Shown here one piece after another: positions 1 through 9,595 of a DNA stretch of 64,000 nucleotides. The position numbers and the translations under genes are program-made. The notes below the pieces were generated by a model. The model saw only the letters and a program-made list of their open reading frames with translations. It was not told the origin of the DNA and searched no databases. Origin of the DNA: Actinopolyspora saharensis. GTDB lineage: Bacteria; Actinomycetota; Actinomycetes; Mycobacteriales; Pseudonocardiaceae. The stretch is from the NCBI RefSeq assembly GCF_900100925.1, contig NZ_FNKO01000002.1, positions 372,001-436,000 of the forward strand. Reading direction: 5' to 3'. How positions within the stretch are numbered: position 1 is the stretch's first letter; each line of letters starts with the position of its first letter.

Positions 1-1776
1 CAACCCTTCCATCGACGGCGTGAGTTCCGCTGGCAACTCGCGTTGTACAGCAGCAAACGACAACCCGAACTGGTTTCGCTCATAGCTCCAGATGATCAGG
101 GACGACAACGCGGCCGCTTTGAACTCACACCGGCAGTGACTCGCACTTCCGATGTCTCACCCCAGATGGGGGCCGACCAAATTCAATACGTGCTCGGATG
201 GGGTGACGATTCCACGAAGAATAGTCGAGTTCGCCAATGCCACGACGAGTTCGTGAAACTCATTGACAAATGGGCTCATAGCGGCACCGCAAGCGACCAT
301 GCGGCCCGCGTAGTGCGAGATTTCTACGCCAACGGTGGCGTGGACAGCTTGGAATCTCCGGAGGATCCTTATTCTGCCAAGCAAAATGTACTTATAACGG
401 TCGATGAGGTTCCGATCATCGAACAGGAGTCGCTGCATCGATTTTGGGAAAGAGAAGTAGAGGAGCGCAAGGGCACTGGCCACGAAGGACTGTGTTTGGT
501 GTGTGGATACCACGCCCCTCTGGCAAAAACCAGCCCGAACCAGCTTGCTCGACACCTCGTTCCAGGAGCTGATAAGGAACTGGCCCTGATCAGCGTGAAC
601 AAGAGGGTATTCGGCTACGGATTGACCGATGGCCTCTCTCACACTCCGATCTGTCTTGGTTGTGCAGATTTGGTCACCACCGCACTAACATATTTGCTCG
701 ACTCCGAGCACGTCGTGCGCTTGCCACAGCAGGACAGCGCCATGGCGTGGTGGACTCTCGGGGAGCCCGACGACGACTTCCTGTCGGCGATGTCGACTCG
801 GCCGAACGCCGACTCCGTCACCAGGTTGATCAGCCGGATGCACAACGGGCAGCTCGGTGCTGCCGGCAAGCGTGCCGAGGAGTTCTCCGGGGACCGGTTC
901 TGCTCGGTCACGCTGGGTGGAAACTCCTCCCGGATCGTGATCCGCGACTGGATCGATAGACCGCTCGAGGAGGCCATGACCAACCTCGCCCGATGGTACG
1001 CGGACATTCTCGTAACTTCCCGCTGGGAAGCGGGGACGGTGCCCAGCGGCTACTGGAGCCTAGTGATTGCTTCCGGAAAATGGCTTCCGGGCACAGGTAA
1101 CGAGCCGGGACGCTATGCAGATCCAACATTGGCTCGTTCTCAACAGCGTCCAGGTGATAGAGCCCCGCAACGCCCTGTGCATATTCAACGTGACCTGCTG
1201 AACAGTTGTCTCCGGGGCAGCCCGGTACCCACCTCAGTGCTGCACCACGTGCTGGGGCGCGTCGCGGCGGACGGTCACCTCGACGTTCCGCGAGCAGCGC
1301 TGCTTCGTCTGGCGCTGCGTCGTCATCCTTCCAAGGAGGTTCACATGTCACCAGGTCTAAACGAGGAGCTAACGGACACTCAGTACGTTTCCGGCAGGAT
1401 CTTCGCCCACCTCGAACAGATCCAGTACCACGCCAGCGACGGGCAGCTGAACGCCACTTTCGGCGACCGATTCCTGTCCTCAGCGATCGGCAATCCGAAC
1501 CCGGCCATCCTCGCTGGCGAAAAGCTCGCCACTTCGTGGCTGGCCAAACTACGGCGCCGCGAGGACACCAAAGGAAAGGCATACGCGCTCGAGCAGAAGT
1601 TGTCGGAGCTCCGCAAGCTGATCGAGACGGAGCACAGCACGACCGGCTACCTCTCGCCCGATCAGCAGGCGATGTTCCTGCTGGGCTACCACCACCAGAA
1701 GGCTCACGACATGGACCAGGCCCGCAAGCACAAAGCCGAGAAGGACTCGGGCTCGGAGTCCGATACCGAAAACTGA
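1..1776 (+). CDS. cas8c: Type I-C Cascade large subunit Cas8c (Csd1), 5' end missing
   Basis: Large subunit of the type I-C interference complex, the family member that reads the PAM and holds the crRNA-target duplex. The frame is open from the first base of the window. The first visible residues resemble the region about 25-30 residues into Csd1 proteins, so the true start lies just upstream; 591 residues are visible. Two Cys pairs (C165/C168 and C218/C221, window numbering) bracket the central part and look like a zinc knuckle. The motif ALISVNKRVFGYG matches the conserved Csd1 pattern of the kind SLVSFN-x-DAFESYG. It is followed after 31 nt by cas7, in the usual order cas8c-cas7-cas4-cas1-cas2. 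The first 700 bases are clearly poorer in G+C than the rest of the gene (see findings). Identification is by family motifs and gene order. Confidence 0.9.
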   Translation, partial: QPFHRRREFRWQLALYSSKRQPELVSLIAPDDQGRQRGRFELTPAVTRTSDVSPQMGADQIQYVLGWGDDSTKNSRVRQCHDEFVKLIDKWAHSGTASDHAARVVRDFYANGGVDSLESPEDPYSAKQNVLITVDEVPIIEQESLHRFWEREVEERKGTGHEGLCLVCGYHAPLAKTSPNQLARHLVPGADKELALISVNKRVFGYGLTDGLSHTPICLGCADLVTTALTYLLDSEHVVRLPQQDSAMAWWTLGEPDDDFLSAMSTRPNADSVTRLISRMHNGQLGAAGKRAEEFSGDRFCSVTLGGNSSRIVIRDWIDRPLEEAMTNLARWYADILVTSRWEAGTVPSGYWSLVIASGKWLPGTGNEPGRYADPTLARSQQRPGDRAPQRPVHIQRDLLNSCLRGSPVPTSVLHHVLGRVAADGHLDVPRAALLRLALRRHPSKEVHMSPGLNEELTDTQYVSGRIFAHLEQIQYHASDGQLNATFGDRFLSSAIGNPNPAILAGEKLATSWLAKLRRREDTKGKAYALEQKLSELRKLIETEHSTTGYLSPDQQAMFLLGYHHQKAHDMDQARKHKAEKDSGSESDTEN

Positions 1777-1807
1777 CCACTTCTGCTTCCCCGGAAAGGA
1801 ACCAGCA

Positions 1808-2704
1808 ATGGCCATCGAACCGCACCTCGACCCGACCGTGCGCCACGACATGGTGTTCCTGTTCGACGTCGCCGACGGCAACCCCAACGGCGACCCCGAC
1901 TTCGACAACCGGCCTCGCATGGACGAGGAAACCGGGCACGGCCTGGTCACCGACGTGGCGATCAAGCGCAAGGTACGCGACAGCCTGCCCATGGCCGCCC
2001 AGGGCACCGACAACGAGAACCGCTACGGCATCTTCGTCGAAGCCGGTCATGCGCTGAACACCAAGCTGGGCGCCTCCAAGACCGAGACCGGTTTGGACAA
2101 GAAGAAGTCCCTCACCGACGAGGACCGCAGAACGGCGCGCTCCTGGTTGACCGAGCACTACGCGGACATGCGCCTGTTCGGGGCCGTGCTCAACACCGGA
2201 ACCACCAAGGACCTCGGCCAGATCTACGGCCCGATGCAGGTTACCGGTGCCCGGAGCATCGATCCGGTGATGCCGCAGCACCACGCCATAACCCGCATCA
2301 CCCAGACCAAGCAGGAGGACATCGACAAGGGCAAGACCACTGAGATGGGCGGCAAGTGGACCGTTCCCTACGCCCTCTACCGTGCCGAGATCTACTACTC
2401 AGCCAGCCGCGGCCAGCAGACCGGAGTGGACAGCACGGACCTGGAGCTGTTCTACCGCACGCTGGCCATGATGTTCGATCACGATCGCTCCTCGGCACGA
2501 GGAACCATGACGGCCCGTGGGCTGTACGTGTTCAGCCATGACAACGCGTTCGGCAGCGCCCCCGCGCACACCCTGCTCAACAGGGTGGATGTCCCCTCGG
2601 CCGCGGAAGCCGGGAAGACGCCTCGTGGTTTCGGGGACTACTCCGTCAGCGTGGCCGATGACGACCTGCCGCGCGGAGTGACGATGACCAAGGTCGTCGC
2701 CTGA
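1808..2704 (+). CDS. cas7: Type I-C Cascade backbone protein Cas7 (Csd2)
   Basis: Backbone subunit that polymerises along the crRNA spacer in the type I-C surveillance complex. The N-terminus, with FLFDVADGNPNGDPDFDN followed by a GLVTDVAIKRK segment, is the hallmark of the Csd2/Cas7 family (an RRM-like fold). The length of 298 residues is normal for Csd2. The ATG at 1808 has a GGAAAGGA ribosome site 5-6 nt upstream, and the gene runs directly into cas4: its TGA shares one base with the cas4 ATG, implying translational coupling. Together with Cas8c and the unseen Cas5 it would form Cascade. In type I-C, Cas5d rather than Cas6 processes the crRNA, consistent with no cas6 here. Confidence 0.95.
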   Translation: MAIEPHLDPTVRHDMVFLFDVADGNPNGDPDFDNRPRMDEETGHGLVTDVAIKRKVRDSLPMAAQGTDNENRYGIFVEAGHALNTKLGASKTETGLDKKKSLTDEDRRTARSWLTEHYADMRLFGAVLNTGTTKDLGQIYGPMQVTGARSIDPVMPQHHAITRITQTKQEDIDKGKTTEMGGKWTVPYALYRAEIYYSASRGQQTGVDSTDLELFYRTLAMMFDHDRSSARGTMTARGLYVFSHDNAFGSAPAHTLLNRVDVPSAAEAGKTPRGFGDYSVSVADDDLPRGVTMTKVVA

Positions 2705-3340
2705 TGTACCCGGCGGAAAGAGCGGACGAACCCGCGTGGTCGAGCATCCCGATCGCCGCGATCGAGCACTACGCCTACTGCCCCAGGCAGGCCGCTCTGA
2801 TTCACCTCGAACGCTACTTCGAGGACAGCGCGGAGACGGCTCGAGGGCAGATCGCCCACGAGGCCGTCGACCGCGGTGATTCGAGAACCAGCAGGTCCGG
2901 GCAGCGACGTTGGACCGCTCTTCCGGTGTGGGACGACGTCCTCGGGATTCACGGCATCTGCGACGTGGTGGAGTTCGGAGCCGAGGGGCCGATTCCGGTC
3001 GAGCACAAGTCCGGCAGCTACCGCTCCGGAAGCGCGGCGGATCTGCAGGTCGCCGCGCAGGCCGTGTGCCTGCGCGGCATGTTCGACACCGCCGTGCCGA
3101 AAGGGATCGTCTTCGCGGGCAAGCACCGACGGCGTTACGAGGTGACTGTCGACGACTCGCTCGAGAATCGGCTGCGCGACACCGTCAGCGAACTGCGCGA
3201 AATGCTTCGGTCCGAAGTGGTTCCCGAGGCGGTCAACGACTCGCGATGCGATCGGTGCTCGTTGCGTGCGGGGTGCATGCCGGAAGCGAACGTCCGGCCT
3301 TCCGCCTCGTTGTTCACACCACTACCCCTGGGGGACTGGG

Positions 3341-3348
<8 letters not shown>
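2704..3348 (+). CDS. cas4: CRISPR adaptation exonuclease Cas4
   Basis: RecB-family nuclease with an iron-sulfur cluster that works with Cas1-Cas2 to trim prespacers and check the PAM before integration. 214 residues. The four cluster cysteines are visible: C26 in AYCPRQAA, and C182, C185 and C191 in CDRCSLRAGC. The RecB core is seen as GICDVVEFG, PVEHKSG (Glu and Lys of the active site) and QVAAQAVCL. The ATG overlaps the cas7 stop by one base, and the 3' end overlaps the start of cas1 by 8 nt, so the adaptation genes are coupled. Motif content and position leave little doubt about the identity. Confidence 0.95.
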
Positions 3349-4653
<1,305 letters not shown>

Positions 4654-4810
4654 GTTTCCGGCAAGAGCATCAGCGAGTGACGATGTACGGCTTCGGAGGT
4701 GCAAGCGTGTCTCGACACGCCGCGAGGTTCCCAAGCACCTGCTCGGCGTGTCGGTCACGGGATAGTCACAGCGGCGAGGTGACTACCCTGAAAACCCCTG
4801 CTCAATCGCC
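4654..4810 (+). promoter_or_regulatory. CRISPR leader region
   Basis: The 157 nt between the cas2 stop and the first repeat hold no gene. By position this is the leader that should contain the array promoter and the Cas1-Cas2 integration signals. The opposite end of the array holds the degenerate repeat, which supports this side being the leader. An inverted repeat GTGTCTCGACAC lies near its middle (about 4708-4719). I could not identify a confident promoter box. Confidence 0.6.
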
Positions 4811-6296
4811 GTGGCGCCAGCCCTCCGGGGCTGGCGAGGATCGCAACGAGGGACTGCCCGACGCGCCGCCGAACCGCGCGCGGATGTGGCGCCAGCCCTC
4901 CGGGGCTGGCGAGGATCGCAACCTCTTCGAAGGTCTCGTAGACCTGCCCGGCGACTACGTGGCGCCAGCCCTCCGGGGCTGGCGAGGATCGCAACTGTCA
5001 AGGAGCCGAAGGCCCCGGAGGGCGCGAAGCGGTGGCGCCAGCCCTCCGGGGCTGGCGAGGATCGCAACCACTGTGGGTGGTCGATGTCGTGATCGATGAC
5101 GACGAGTGGCGCCAGCCCTCCGGGGCTGGCGAGGATCGCAACTAACCCGCTGCCCACTACCTCCGGACGCTGTGGACGGTGTGGCGCCAGCCCTCCGGGG
5201 CTGGCGAGGATCGCAACCCCAGCGGGCTCGTGGCTTTTTGTCCTTGCGTGCCCAGTGGCGCCAGCCCTCCGGGGCTGGCGAGGATCGCAACCGGCACCAC
5301 CGCCGGGCGGTTGCCCGTGCTGGGAACCGTGGCGCCAGCCCTCCGGGGCTGGCGAGGATCGCAACAGTTAAAGCACGAAAAAGACTGACAGGAGACGACA
5401 AGTGGCGCCAGCCCTCCGGGGCTGGCGAGGATCGCAACGACCAGGCGGCCCATCGCCTCAGCGTGTGCCGCGAGTGGCGCCAGCCCTCCGGGGCTGGCGA
5501 GGATCGCAACCTCGCCTACCTGTGGGTGCTGACGGCCCCGGAGGTGGTGTGGCGCCAGCCCTCCGGGGCTGGCGAGGATCGCAACGCGGATGTCGGCACG
5601 GAGCTGGTCGTCGGCGGATAGTGGCGCCAGCCCTCCGGGGCTGGCGAGGATCGCAACCGGCCGCTCCCCCGCAGGACGAAGCGGAGTCCGCGGGCGTGGC
5701 GCCAGCCCTCCGGGGCTGGCGAGGATCGCAACGATGCCCGGTCGGTGTAGATGTCGACCGTGACGCTGTGGCGCCAGCCCTCCGGGGCTGGCGAGGATCG
5801 CAACGCGTTGAGCCAGGCGAGCACGATCGCGTCGGTGCGGTGTGGCGCCAGCCCTCCGGGGCTGGCGAGGATCGCAACCACCGCCGTCGAGGACCGAGAC
5901 GACGACACCCCCAGGTGGCGCCAGCCCTCCGGGGCTGGCGAGGATCGCAACGGGGAGGTAGGCGCGCAGCGCGTCGCGGAGACCGGCCGTGGCGCCAGCC
6001 CTCCGGGGCTGGCGAGGATCGCAACCCGATCAGCCGCGGTGGGCAGCGGCACCGGGTGGGTGTGGCGCCAGCCCTCCGGGGCTGGCGAGGATCGCAACGA
6101 GGCGAAACTGATGATGCGTACGTCCCCCAGCGTAGTGGCGCCAGCCCTCCGGGGCTGGCGAGGATCGCAACGGGCTGGAAGTGTCGCAGGACCGGTCGGT
6201 GGCGTGCCTGTGGCGCCAGCCCTCCGGGGCTGGCGAGGATCGCAACCGCACCGCCCGTGCCCGCAGCAGGCACCAGGTGGCGCCAGCCCTCCGGGT
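4811..6296 (+). CRISPR. Type I-C CRISPR array, 20 full repeats plus a truncated one, 20 spacers
   Basis: Twenty full copies of a 37-nt repeat start at 4811, 4886, 4959, 5032, 5106, 5181, 5255, 5329, 5402, 5474, 5549, 5621, 5696, 5768, 5842, 5915, 5989, 6062, 6135 and 6210. The repeat begins GTGGCGCCAG and ends AGGATCGCAAC. Positions 5-13 pair with 18-26 of the repeat (9 bp, 4-nt loop), giving the usual crRNA hairpin with an 11-nt tag. Full copies look identical. Spacers are 35-38 nt except the last, which is 30 nt. A terminal repeat at 6277 matches only the first 19 bases and then diverges. Leader side is left (next to cas2), so transcription is on the plus strand. The repeat is longer than the roughly 32 nt common in type I-C. 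Confidence 0.98.
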
Positions 6297-6324
6297 CTGA
6301 CGCCACTCGTAGGTCACCTCGAAC

Positions 6325-6855
6325 TCATTCGGCGCGCAGGAACTCGGTGATTGCCGTGTTCCAGTCGAAGGTGGCCAGACCGTCGGTGCCGCGGCTGGTG
6401 AGGCTGTCCGAATCGAGCAGACGCACACCGGCATCAGCCAGCAGCCGGATATTGACCGGGTAAGCGGGGTGCCGACGCAGCACGGACTTCACGCAGGGCG
6501 CCAGGGTGATGGACACCTCGCCGGCCAGCAGCTCGTTGACCAGGCTGACCGCCAAGGTGTCGCTGACACCGGTGGCGACCTTGTTGAGGCTGTTGAACGT
6601 CACCGGCGCGACCAGCACGGCATCGGCCTTCGGCAACGGATCCTGCTCGCTGGGCATCCTGGGGTGCACACGCACCGGACGACCGGACTGCTCGGCGAGC
6701 TCCTCCCCGTCGACCCAGTCCGCGGCGGTGGGAGTCAGCACCACGCACACGTCCCAACCGGCTCGGCGCAGCAGCCCGACCGGTTCGGCCAGCTCCCGCA
6801 CCGGCGGCGCAGCGGTACCGACCAGATACACCACCGGCCCGTCCCCAGCGGTCAT
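6325..6855 (-). CDS. Flavoprotein of the HFCD / Dfp family
   Basis: A 176-residue single-domain protein resembling the flavoprotein half of phosphopantothenoylcysteine decarboxylase-like enzymes (HFCD fold). It starts with VVYLVGTAAPPV, has a DAVLVAPVTFNSLNKVATGVSD block that matches the substrate and FMN-binding motif of the family (normally PATANTIAKIANGIAD), and ends in a small alpha/beta segment. The exact substrate is unknown; in actinobacterial elements such stand-alone flavoproteins commonly pair with an XRE-TPR regulator. Its ATG overlaps the stop of the regulator upstream (ATGA), so the two are translationally coupled. It ends 28 nt from the last CRISPR repeat, in the opposite direction. 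Confidence 0.75.
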   Translation of the reverse strand: MTAGDGPVVYLVGTAAPPVRELAEPVGLLRRAGWDVCVVLTPTAADWVDGEELAEQSGRPVRVHPRMPSEQDPLPKADAVLVAPVTFNSLNKVATGVSDTLAVSLVNELLAGEVSITLAPCVKSVLRRHPAYPVNIRLLADAGVRLLDSDSLTSRGTDGLATFDWNTAITEFLRAE

Positions 6856-8051
6856 GACAGCACTCCAGCCCGCTGCGCCAACGGCCGCAGCCCCGGAGTG
6901 GCCGACCGACGCTCCCGCTTGAGCATCTCGCGCAACAGCTCCCGCACGATCACGTTGTAGCGCAACGCCTGCGGCGCCACCCGCTCGGCCTCCATCAGGT
7001 TCACCACCACCGCAGCGTCCTCACGGTGCTGCGAATACGCCCACGCCGTGTCGATGTGCACCTGCGCCCGCCGACTGCTCAACCCCTCCGGCAGCCCCTG
7101 GGTGTCGATGCCCTCGGCCAGCGTGATCGCGTGCTTGGCGTCCCCCAGCTCGGCCGCGGCCGACACCCGGTGGATGGCCACATTGGTCGGCCCGAAGGCG
7201 GTCCAGCCGTAGTTGCCGTCCTCACCCAGCGCATCGGCCAGGTACTGCGCCCGCCGCAACCGGTCGGTGGCCTCGGCGTGGTCGCTGCGACGCCCGGCGA
7301 TGACCGAGCCGATCAAGAACAGCGCGCCCTGATACGACAATCCCAGCGGACCGTCGTCGTCCAACTGCTCGGCAGTGGTCATGGCCACGTGCTCGGCCCG
7401 ATCGAGCTGGTCGAGCTTCAGGAACGCGCACGCCACCTGATACGCCGCACCCGCCCCCAACGTGGGTGCTTCGGCCCGCATCGCGGCCGTCACTGCCCGA
7501 TCGGCGGCGACCCAGGCCAACTGCCCGTCACCGATCTTGGTGACCAGCTTCGCCGCCGCGATGTACACCTGGTTCTGCACCGACAACGCCCTGCGCCGCT
7601 CGTCCCCACCTGTCTCCGCAACGATCGCGTCAACGCTGGTGACCAGGCTCGGCAGGATCCCGGCCGCCGCCCCGTAGTCGGCCGACTGGTACCGCCGGTG
7701 CACTTCCCCGGTCATCCGGGTGATCTCGTCCAGGTTCCCCGCCGACACCGCGGACACGCCCAACCCCGGGTAGGCGCTCAACGCCGAGCGGATCTCCTCC
7801 AAACCGTCCAGCTCGGGTTGGCCGTTCGGTGCCAGGGCGAACCGGTGCCCGGCCAGTGTTTCCACATCGGTCTTGAGCACCCGCGCGATGTCGATGAGCA
7901 CCGACAACCGGTCCACCGACCGGATGCCCCGCTCCACCTGCGACAACCACGACTCCGAGCGTGCCACCAGCTCGGCCAGCTCGCGCTGGCTCAGCCCACG
8001 CCTGCGACGGTAGATGCGAATGCGCTCGCCTATCGGCCCTTCGGTCACCAT
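6852..8051 (-). CDS. XRE-family regulator with C-terminal TPR-like repeats
   Basis: A 399-residue transcription regulator. Residues 5-65 form a Cro/CI-type helix-turn-helix (IGERIRIYRRRRGLSQRELA, then SESWLSQVERGIRSVDR). The remaining 330 residues are alpha-helical and read as degenerate TPR repeats, a layout known in actinobacteria where the repeats probably sense a peptide or small ligand. The ATG at 8051 was chosen because the HTH begins right after it; the open frame extends upstream into palindromic operator DNA. Cotranscribed with the flavoprotein downstream. The three GTGCGGGT sites just upstream (8083-8141) suggest autoregulation. The ligand and wider targets are not evident. Confidence 0.8.
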   Translation of the reverse strand: MVTEGPIGERIRIYRRRRGLSQRELAELVARSESWLSQVERGIRSVDRLSVLIDIARVLKTDVETLAGHRFALAPNGQPELDGLEEIRSALSAYPGLGVSAVSAGNLDEITRMTGEVHRRYQSADYGAAAGILPSLVTSVDAIVAETGGDERRRALSVQNQVYIAAAKLVTKIGDGQLAWVAADRAVTAAMRAEAPTLGAGAAYQVACAFLKLDQLDRAEHVAMTTAEQLDDDGPLGLSYQGALFLIGSVIAGRRSDHAEATDRLRRAQYLADALGEDGNYGWTAFGPTNVAIHRVSAAAELGDAKHAITLAEGIDTQGLPEGLSSRRAQVHIDTAWAYSQHREDAAVVVNLMEAERVAPQALRYNVIVRELLREMLKRERRSATPGLRPLAQRAGVLS

Positions 8052-8082
8052 GCCGCCATTCAACCTCTCCCACGCAGCCGGA

Positions 8083-8141
8083 ACCCGCACTTTTGTGCGG
8101 GTCCGATCCGCACCGTGGTGCGGGTGTCCTCGCGTGCGGGT
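8083..8141. promoter_or_regulatory. Triple operator upstream of the XRE-TPR gene
   Basis: ACCCGCAC (8083-8090) and GTGCGGGT (8095-8102) form a perfect 8-bp inverted repeat with a TTTT spacer. A second inverted repeat, CCGCAC (8108-8113) with GTGCGG (8118-8123), has the same 4-nt spacing. A third half site GTGCGGGT lies at 8134-8141. They sit 32-90 bp upstream of the regulator start. This is read directly from sequence; the bound protein (most likely the adjacent XRE regulator) is inferred. Confidence 0.7.
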
Positions 8142-8209
8142 TCTCGCCGCTTCCGGCACCCAGGCTAATGGGCGGCAGTCGATGACAGCAGCCGCGAAGG
8201 AGCGGTCGG

Positions 8210-8395
8210 ATGTCCCGTGACGAGAAGGCTTCGCCCGCGAGTCGGCCGAGCACGCGGTTCGACGACGCGGGCAACGACGACTCCCCAGGAGTCTCGACCA
8301 CCGAGATCGACGAGTTGATCAGCCAGGTCCGCGCGCTCAGGACTGCTCGGCTCCGCCGGCTTGGCGCCGCTCGACGGCATCGACACGGCTCCTGA
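8210..8395 (+). CDS. Small hypothetical protein, 61 residues
   Basis: A short frame starting at ATG 8210 with an AAGGAG ribosome site at 8197-8202 (7-nt spacing). It encodes an acidic N-terminal half ending in STTEIDELISQVRAL, then a basic tail. The last 59 bases overlap the 3' end of the XRE gene on the other strand, and the basic tail may be just the shadow of that gene. It would share its promoter region with the operator of the XRE-TPR gene, in divergent orientation. I do not recognise it. The ribosome site is the only real support. Confidence 0.4.
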   Translation: MSRDEKASPASRPSTRFDDAGNDDSPGVSTTEIDELISQVRALRTARLRRLGAARRHRHGS

Positions 8396-8699
8396 GCTCT
8401 TGGAGCTGTTCGAGCACGTCGTCGAGCTTGCGCAGCACCGGGTCGTTCGCCTCTTCGGCGTACGGCTGCGCGGCGGTTCCGGTGAGCACCTTGCCCAGGT
8501 AGTCGGAAGGCCAGTCCAGCGCCTCGGACAGCGCTTCGAGGGTTCGCGGGTTCCGGCGGCGCGGCATCTTGTTGTACTGCAGCTCGCGGATGGTGGCCGG
8601 CGAAACCTTGGACCTGGCCGCGACTTCCAACTGGGTCAGCCCCAGCTCACGCAGGCGGTTCGAGATCGCCTCCGCCACAGCGGCCCAGTCGTCCTCCAC
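8337..8699 (-). CDS. XRE-family repressor of the mobile element
   Basis: A 120-residue regulator with a Cro/CI-type helix-turn-helix at residues 10-65 (ISNRLRELGLTQLEVAARSK, then SPATIRELQYNK) and a C-terminal coiled region (LDDVLEQLQELRSRVDAVERR) likely for dimerisation. It is divergent from the excisionase-like gene at 8861, across a 161-bp region holding the AT-rich repeats at 8800-8825. This is the repressor/excisionase switch layout of actinomycete integrative elements, so its probable job is to hold the transfer and replication genes silent. The role is inferred from arrangement; the DNA-binding family is clear. Confidence 0.8.
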   Translation of the reverse strand: MEDDWAAVAEAISNRLRELGLTQLEVAARSKVSPATIRELQYNKMPRRRNPRTLEALSEALDWPSDYLGKVLTGTAAQPYAEEANDPVLRKLDDVLEQLQELRSRVDAVERRQAGGAEQS

Positions 8700-8799
8700 T
8701 GCTCACCTCCACGCGCGTCACCGCAGCGCCAAGGTTAGCGCCTTCGTAGCTGATTCCGTCGATCGACCTGCGCGAACGAATCACTTCCGAATCATGGGT

Positions 8800-8825
8800 A
8801 GCCAATATTAGCTATGTTAGCTATT
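8800..8825. promoter_or_regulatory. AT-rich tandem operator in the repressor/excisionase switch
   Basis: Within a divergent promoter region, TTAGCTATG (8808-8816) is directly followed by TTAGCTATT (8817-8825), and a related TAGCCAATA lies at 8800-8808. This is three 9-bp units in tandem in an AT-rich island, strikingly unlike the surrounding GC-rich DNA. Nine-base spacing places the units close to one helical turn apart. Probable target of the XRE repressor at 8337 or of the HTH protein at 8861. Confidence 0.65.
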
Positions 8826-8860
8826 GTTGTTCGTGTCCACAGCGAGCTTGGAGGCAACAG

Positions 8861-9118
8861 GTGAGACAGATGTTCAACGCACGGAGCGGAGCGGGCGCCG
8901 AGGAGCCCCGCTTCTACAGCGTCGAGCAGGTGGCCGGGCTCTTCGGGGTGTCCGCGATGACGCTGTACCGCGCCATCGGCAACCACGAGTTCCCCGCCAT
9001 CCGCATCCGCGGCAGGCTGATCGTCCCGGCGAAGGCCATCGACGCCATGGTCGAGGCCGCGCTCGAGCGCAACACCGCCGTCGACGCCACCGAGTTCGCC
9101 ACGGGAGCGGCGGCATGA
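8861..9118 (+). CDS. Excisionase-like helix-turn-helix protein
   Basis: An 85-residue protein with one winged HTH of the excisionase / AlpA / MerR-N type (HTH_17): RFYSVEQVAGLFGVSAMTLY, then the wing IRIRGRLIVPAKAIDAMVEAA. Such proteins act as recombination directionality factors or local activators in integrative elements. The GTG at 8861 follows GGAGG (8850-8854) at good spacing; ATG 8870 is an alternative. It is the first gene of the rightward operon (its stop overlaps the next ATG) and is divergent from the repressor. No integrase gene is next to it, which is unusual for an xis, so an activator role is also possible. Confidence 0.75.
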   Translation: MRQMFNARSGAGAEEPRFYSVEQVAGLFGVSAMTLYRAIGNHEFPAIRIRGRLIVPAKAIDAMVEAALERNTAVDATEFATGAAA

Positions 9119-9582
9119 TCGCGGCCGGTACGGAGACGGCGCTGACGTTCGCGGTGACCCTCCCGTCGCTGCTGGTGGCCCATCACGTGGCCGACCACTG
9201 GGTGCAGACCTCGCACCAGGCCGGCACCAAAGGACTGCCGGGCCGCTCCGGCCGCTCGGCCTGCGCCGCGCACGTGGCCGGCTACACCGCGGTGACCGCG
9301 GGATTAGTCGGTCTGCTGTGGACGCTGTTCGGGCTCCCGGTAACTCCCGCCGGGTTCGTGACGGGACAGCTGGTTTCCGCACTCACCCACTACTGGGCGG
9401 ACCGCCGCTGGACCCTGCACCGACTCGCCACGGCCGTGGGACGGGGAGGTTTCTACGCGCTCGGCTCGCCCCGGGAAGGCAAGGACGACAACCCCTCGTT
9501 GGGCACCGGAGCCTACGTGCTCGACCAGTCCTGGCACTGGCTGTGGCTGTTCGTCGCCGCCCTGCTGACGGCATTCGTGTGA
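9115..9582 (+). CDS. Small membrane protein, DUF3307-like
   Basis: 155 residues with four likely membrane helices: about 8-25, 52-75, 78-95 and 135-153. The stretch LLVAHHVADHWVQTSHQAGTK, with its His/Asp pair in the first helix, resembles the start of DUF3307-type membrane proteins found in phages and actinobacterial elements. Function unknown. ATG 9115 overlaps the previous stop (ATGA), so it is coupled to the excisionase-like gene. It may belong to the conserved early operon of this element rather than to transfer itself. Confidence 0.6.
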   Translation: MIAAGTETALTFAVTLPSLLVAHHVADHWVQTSHQAGTKGLPGRSGRSACAAHVAGYTAVTAGLVGLLWTLFGLPVTPAGFVTGQLVSALTHYWADRRWTLHRLATAVGRGGFYALGSPREGKDDNPSLGTGAYVLDQSWHWLWLFVAALLTAFV

Positions 9583-9595
9583 GCCCGAGGAACGA

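Noticed and set aside
908..2284. 458-residue minus-strand frame opposite cas8c/cas7
   Set aside because: Shadow of high-GC coding DNA; composition is Arg/Ala/Gly-rich and has no motif, while the plus strand holds clear cas genes.
4755..6434. Long open frames on both strands coding for proteins with repeated ASPGGLAP or SGAGEDRN units
   Set aside because: They are read-throughs of the CRISPR array; the repeat happens to lack stops in these frames.
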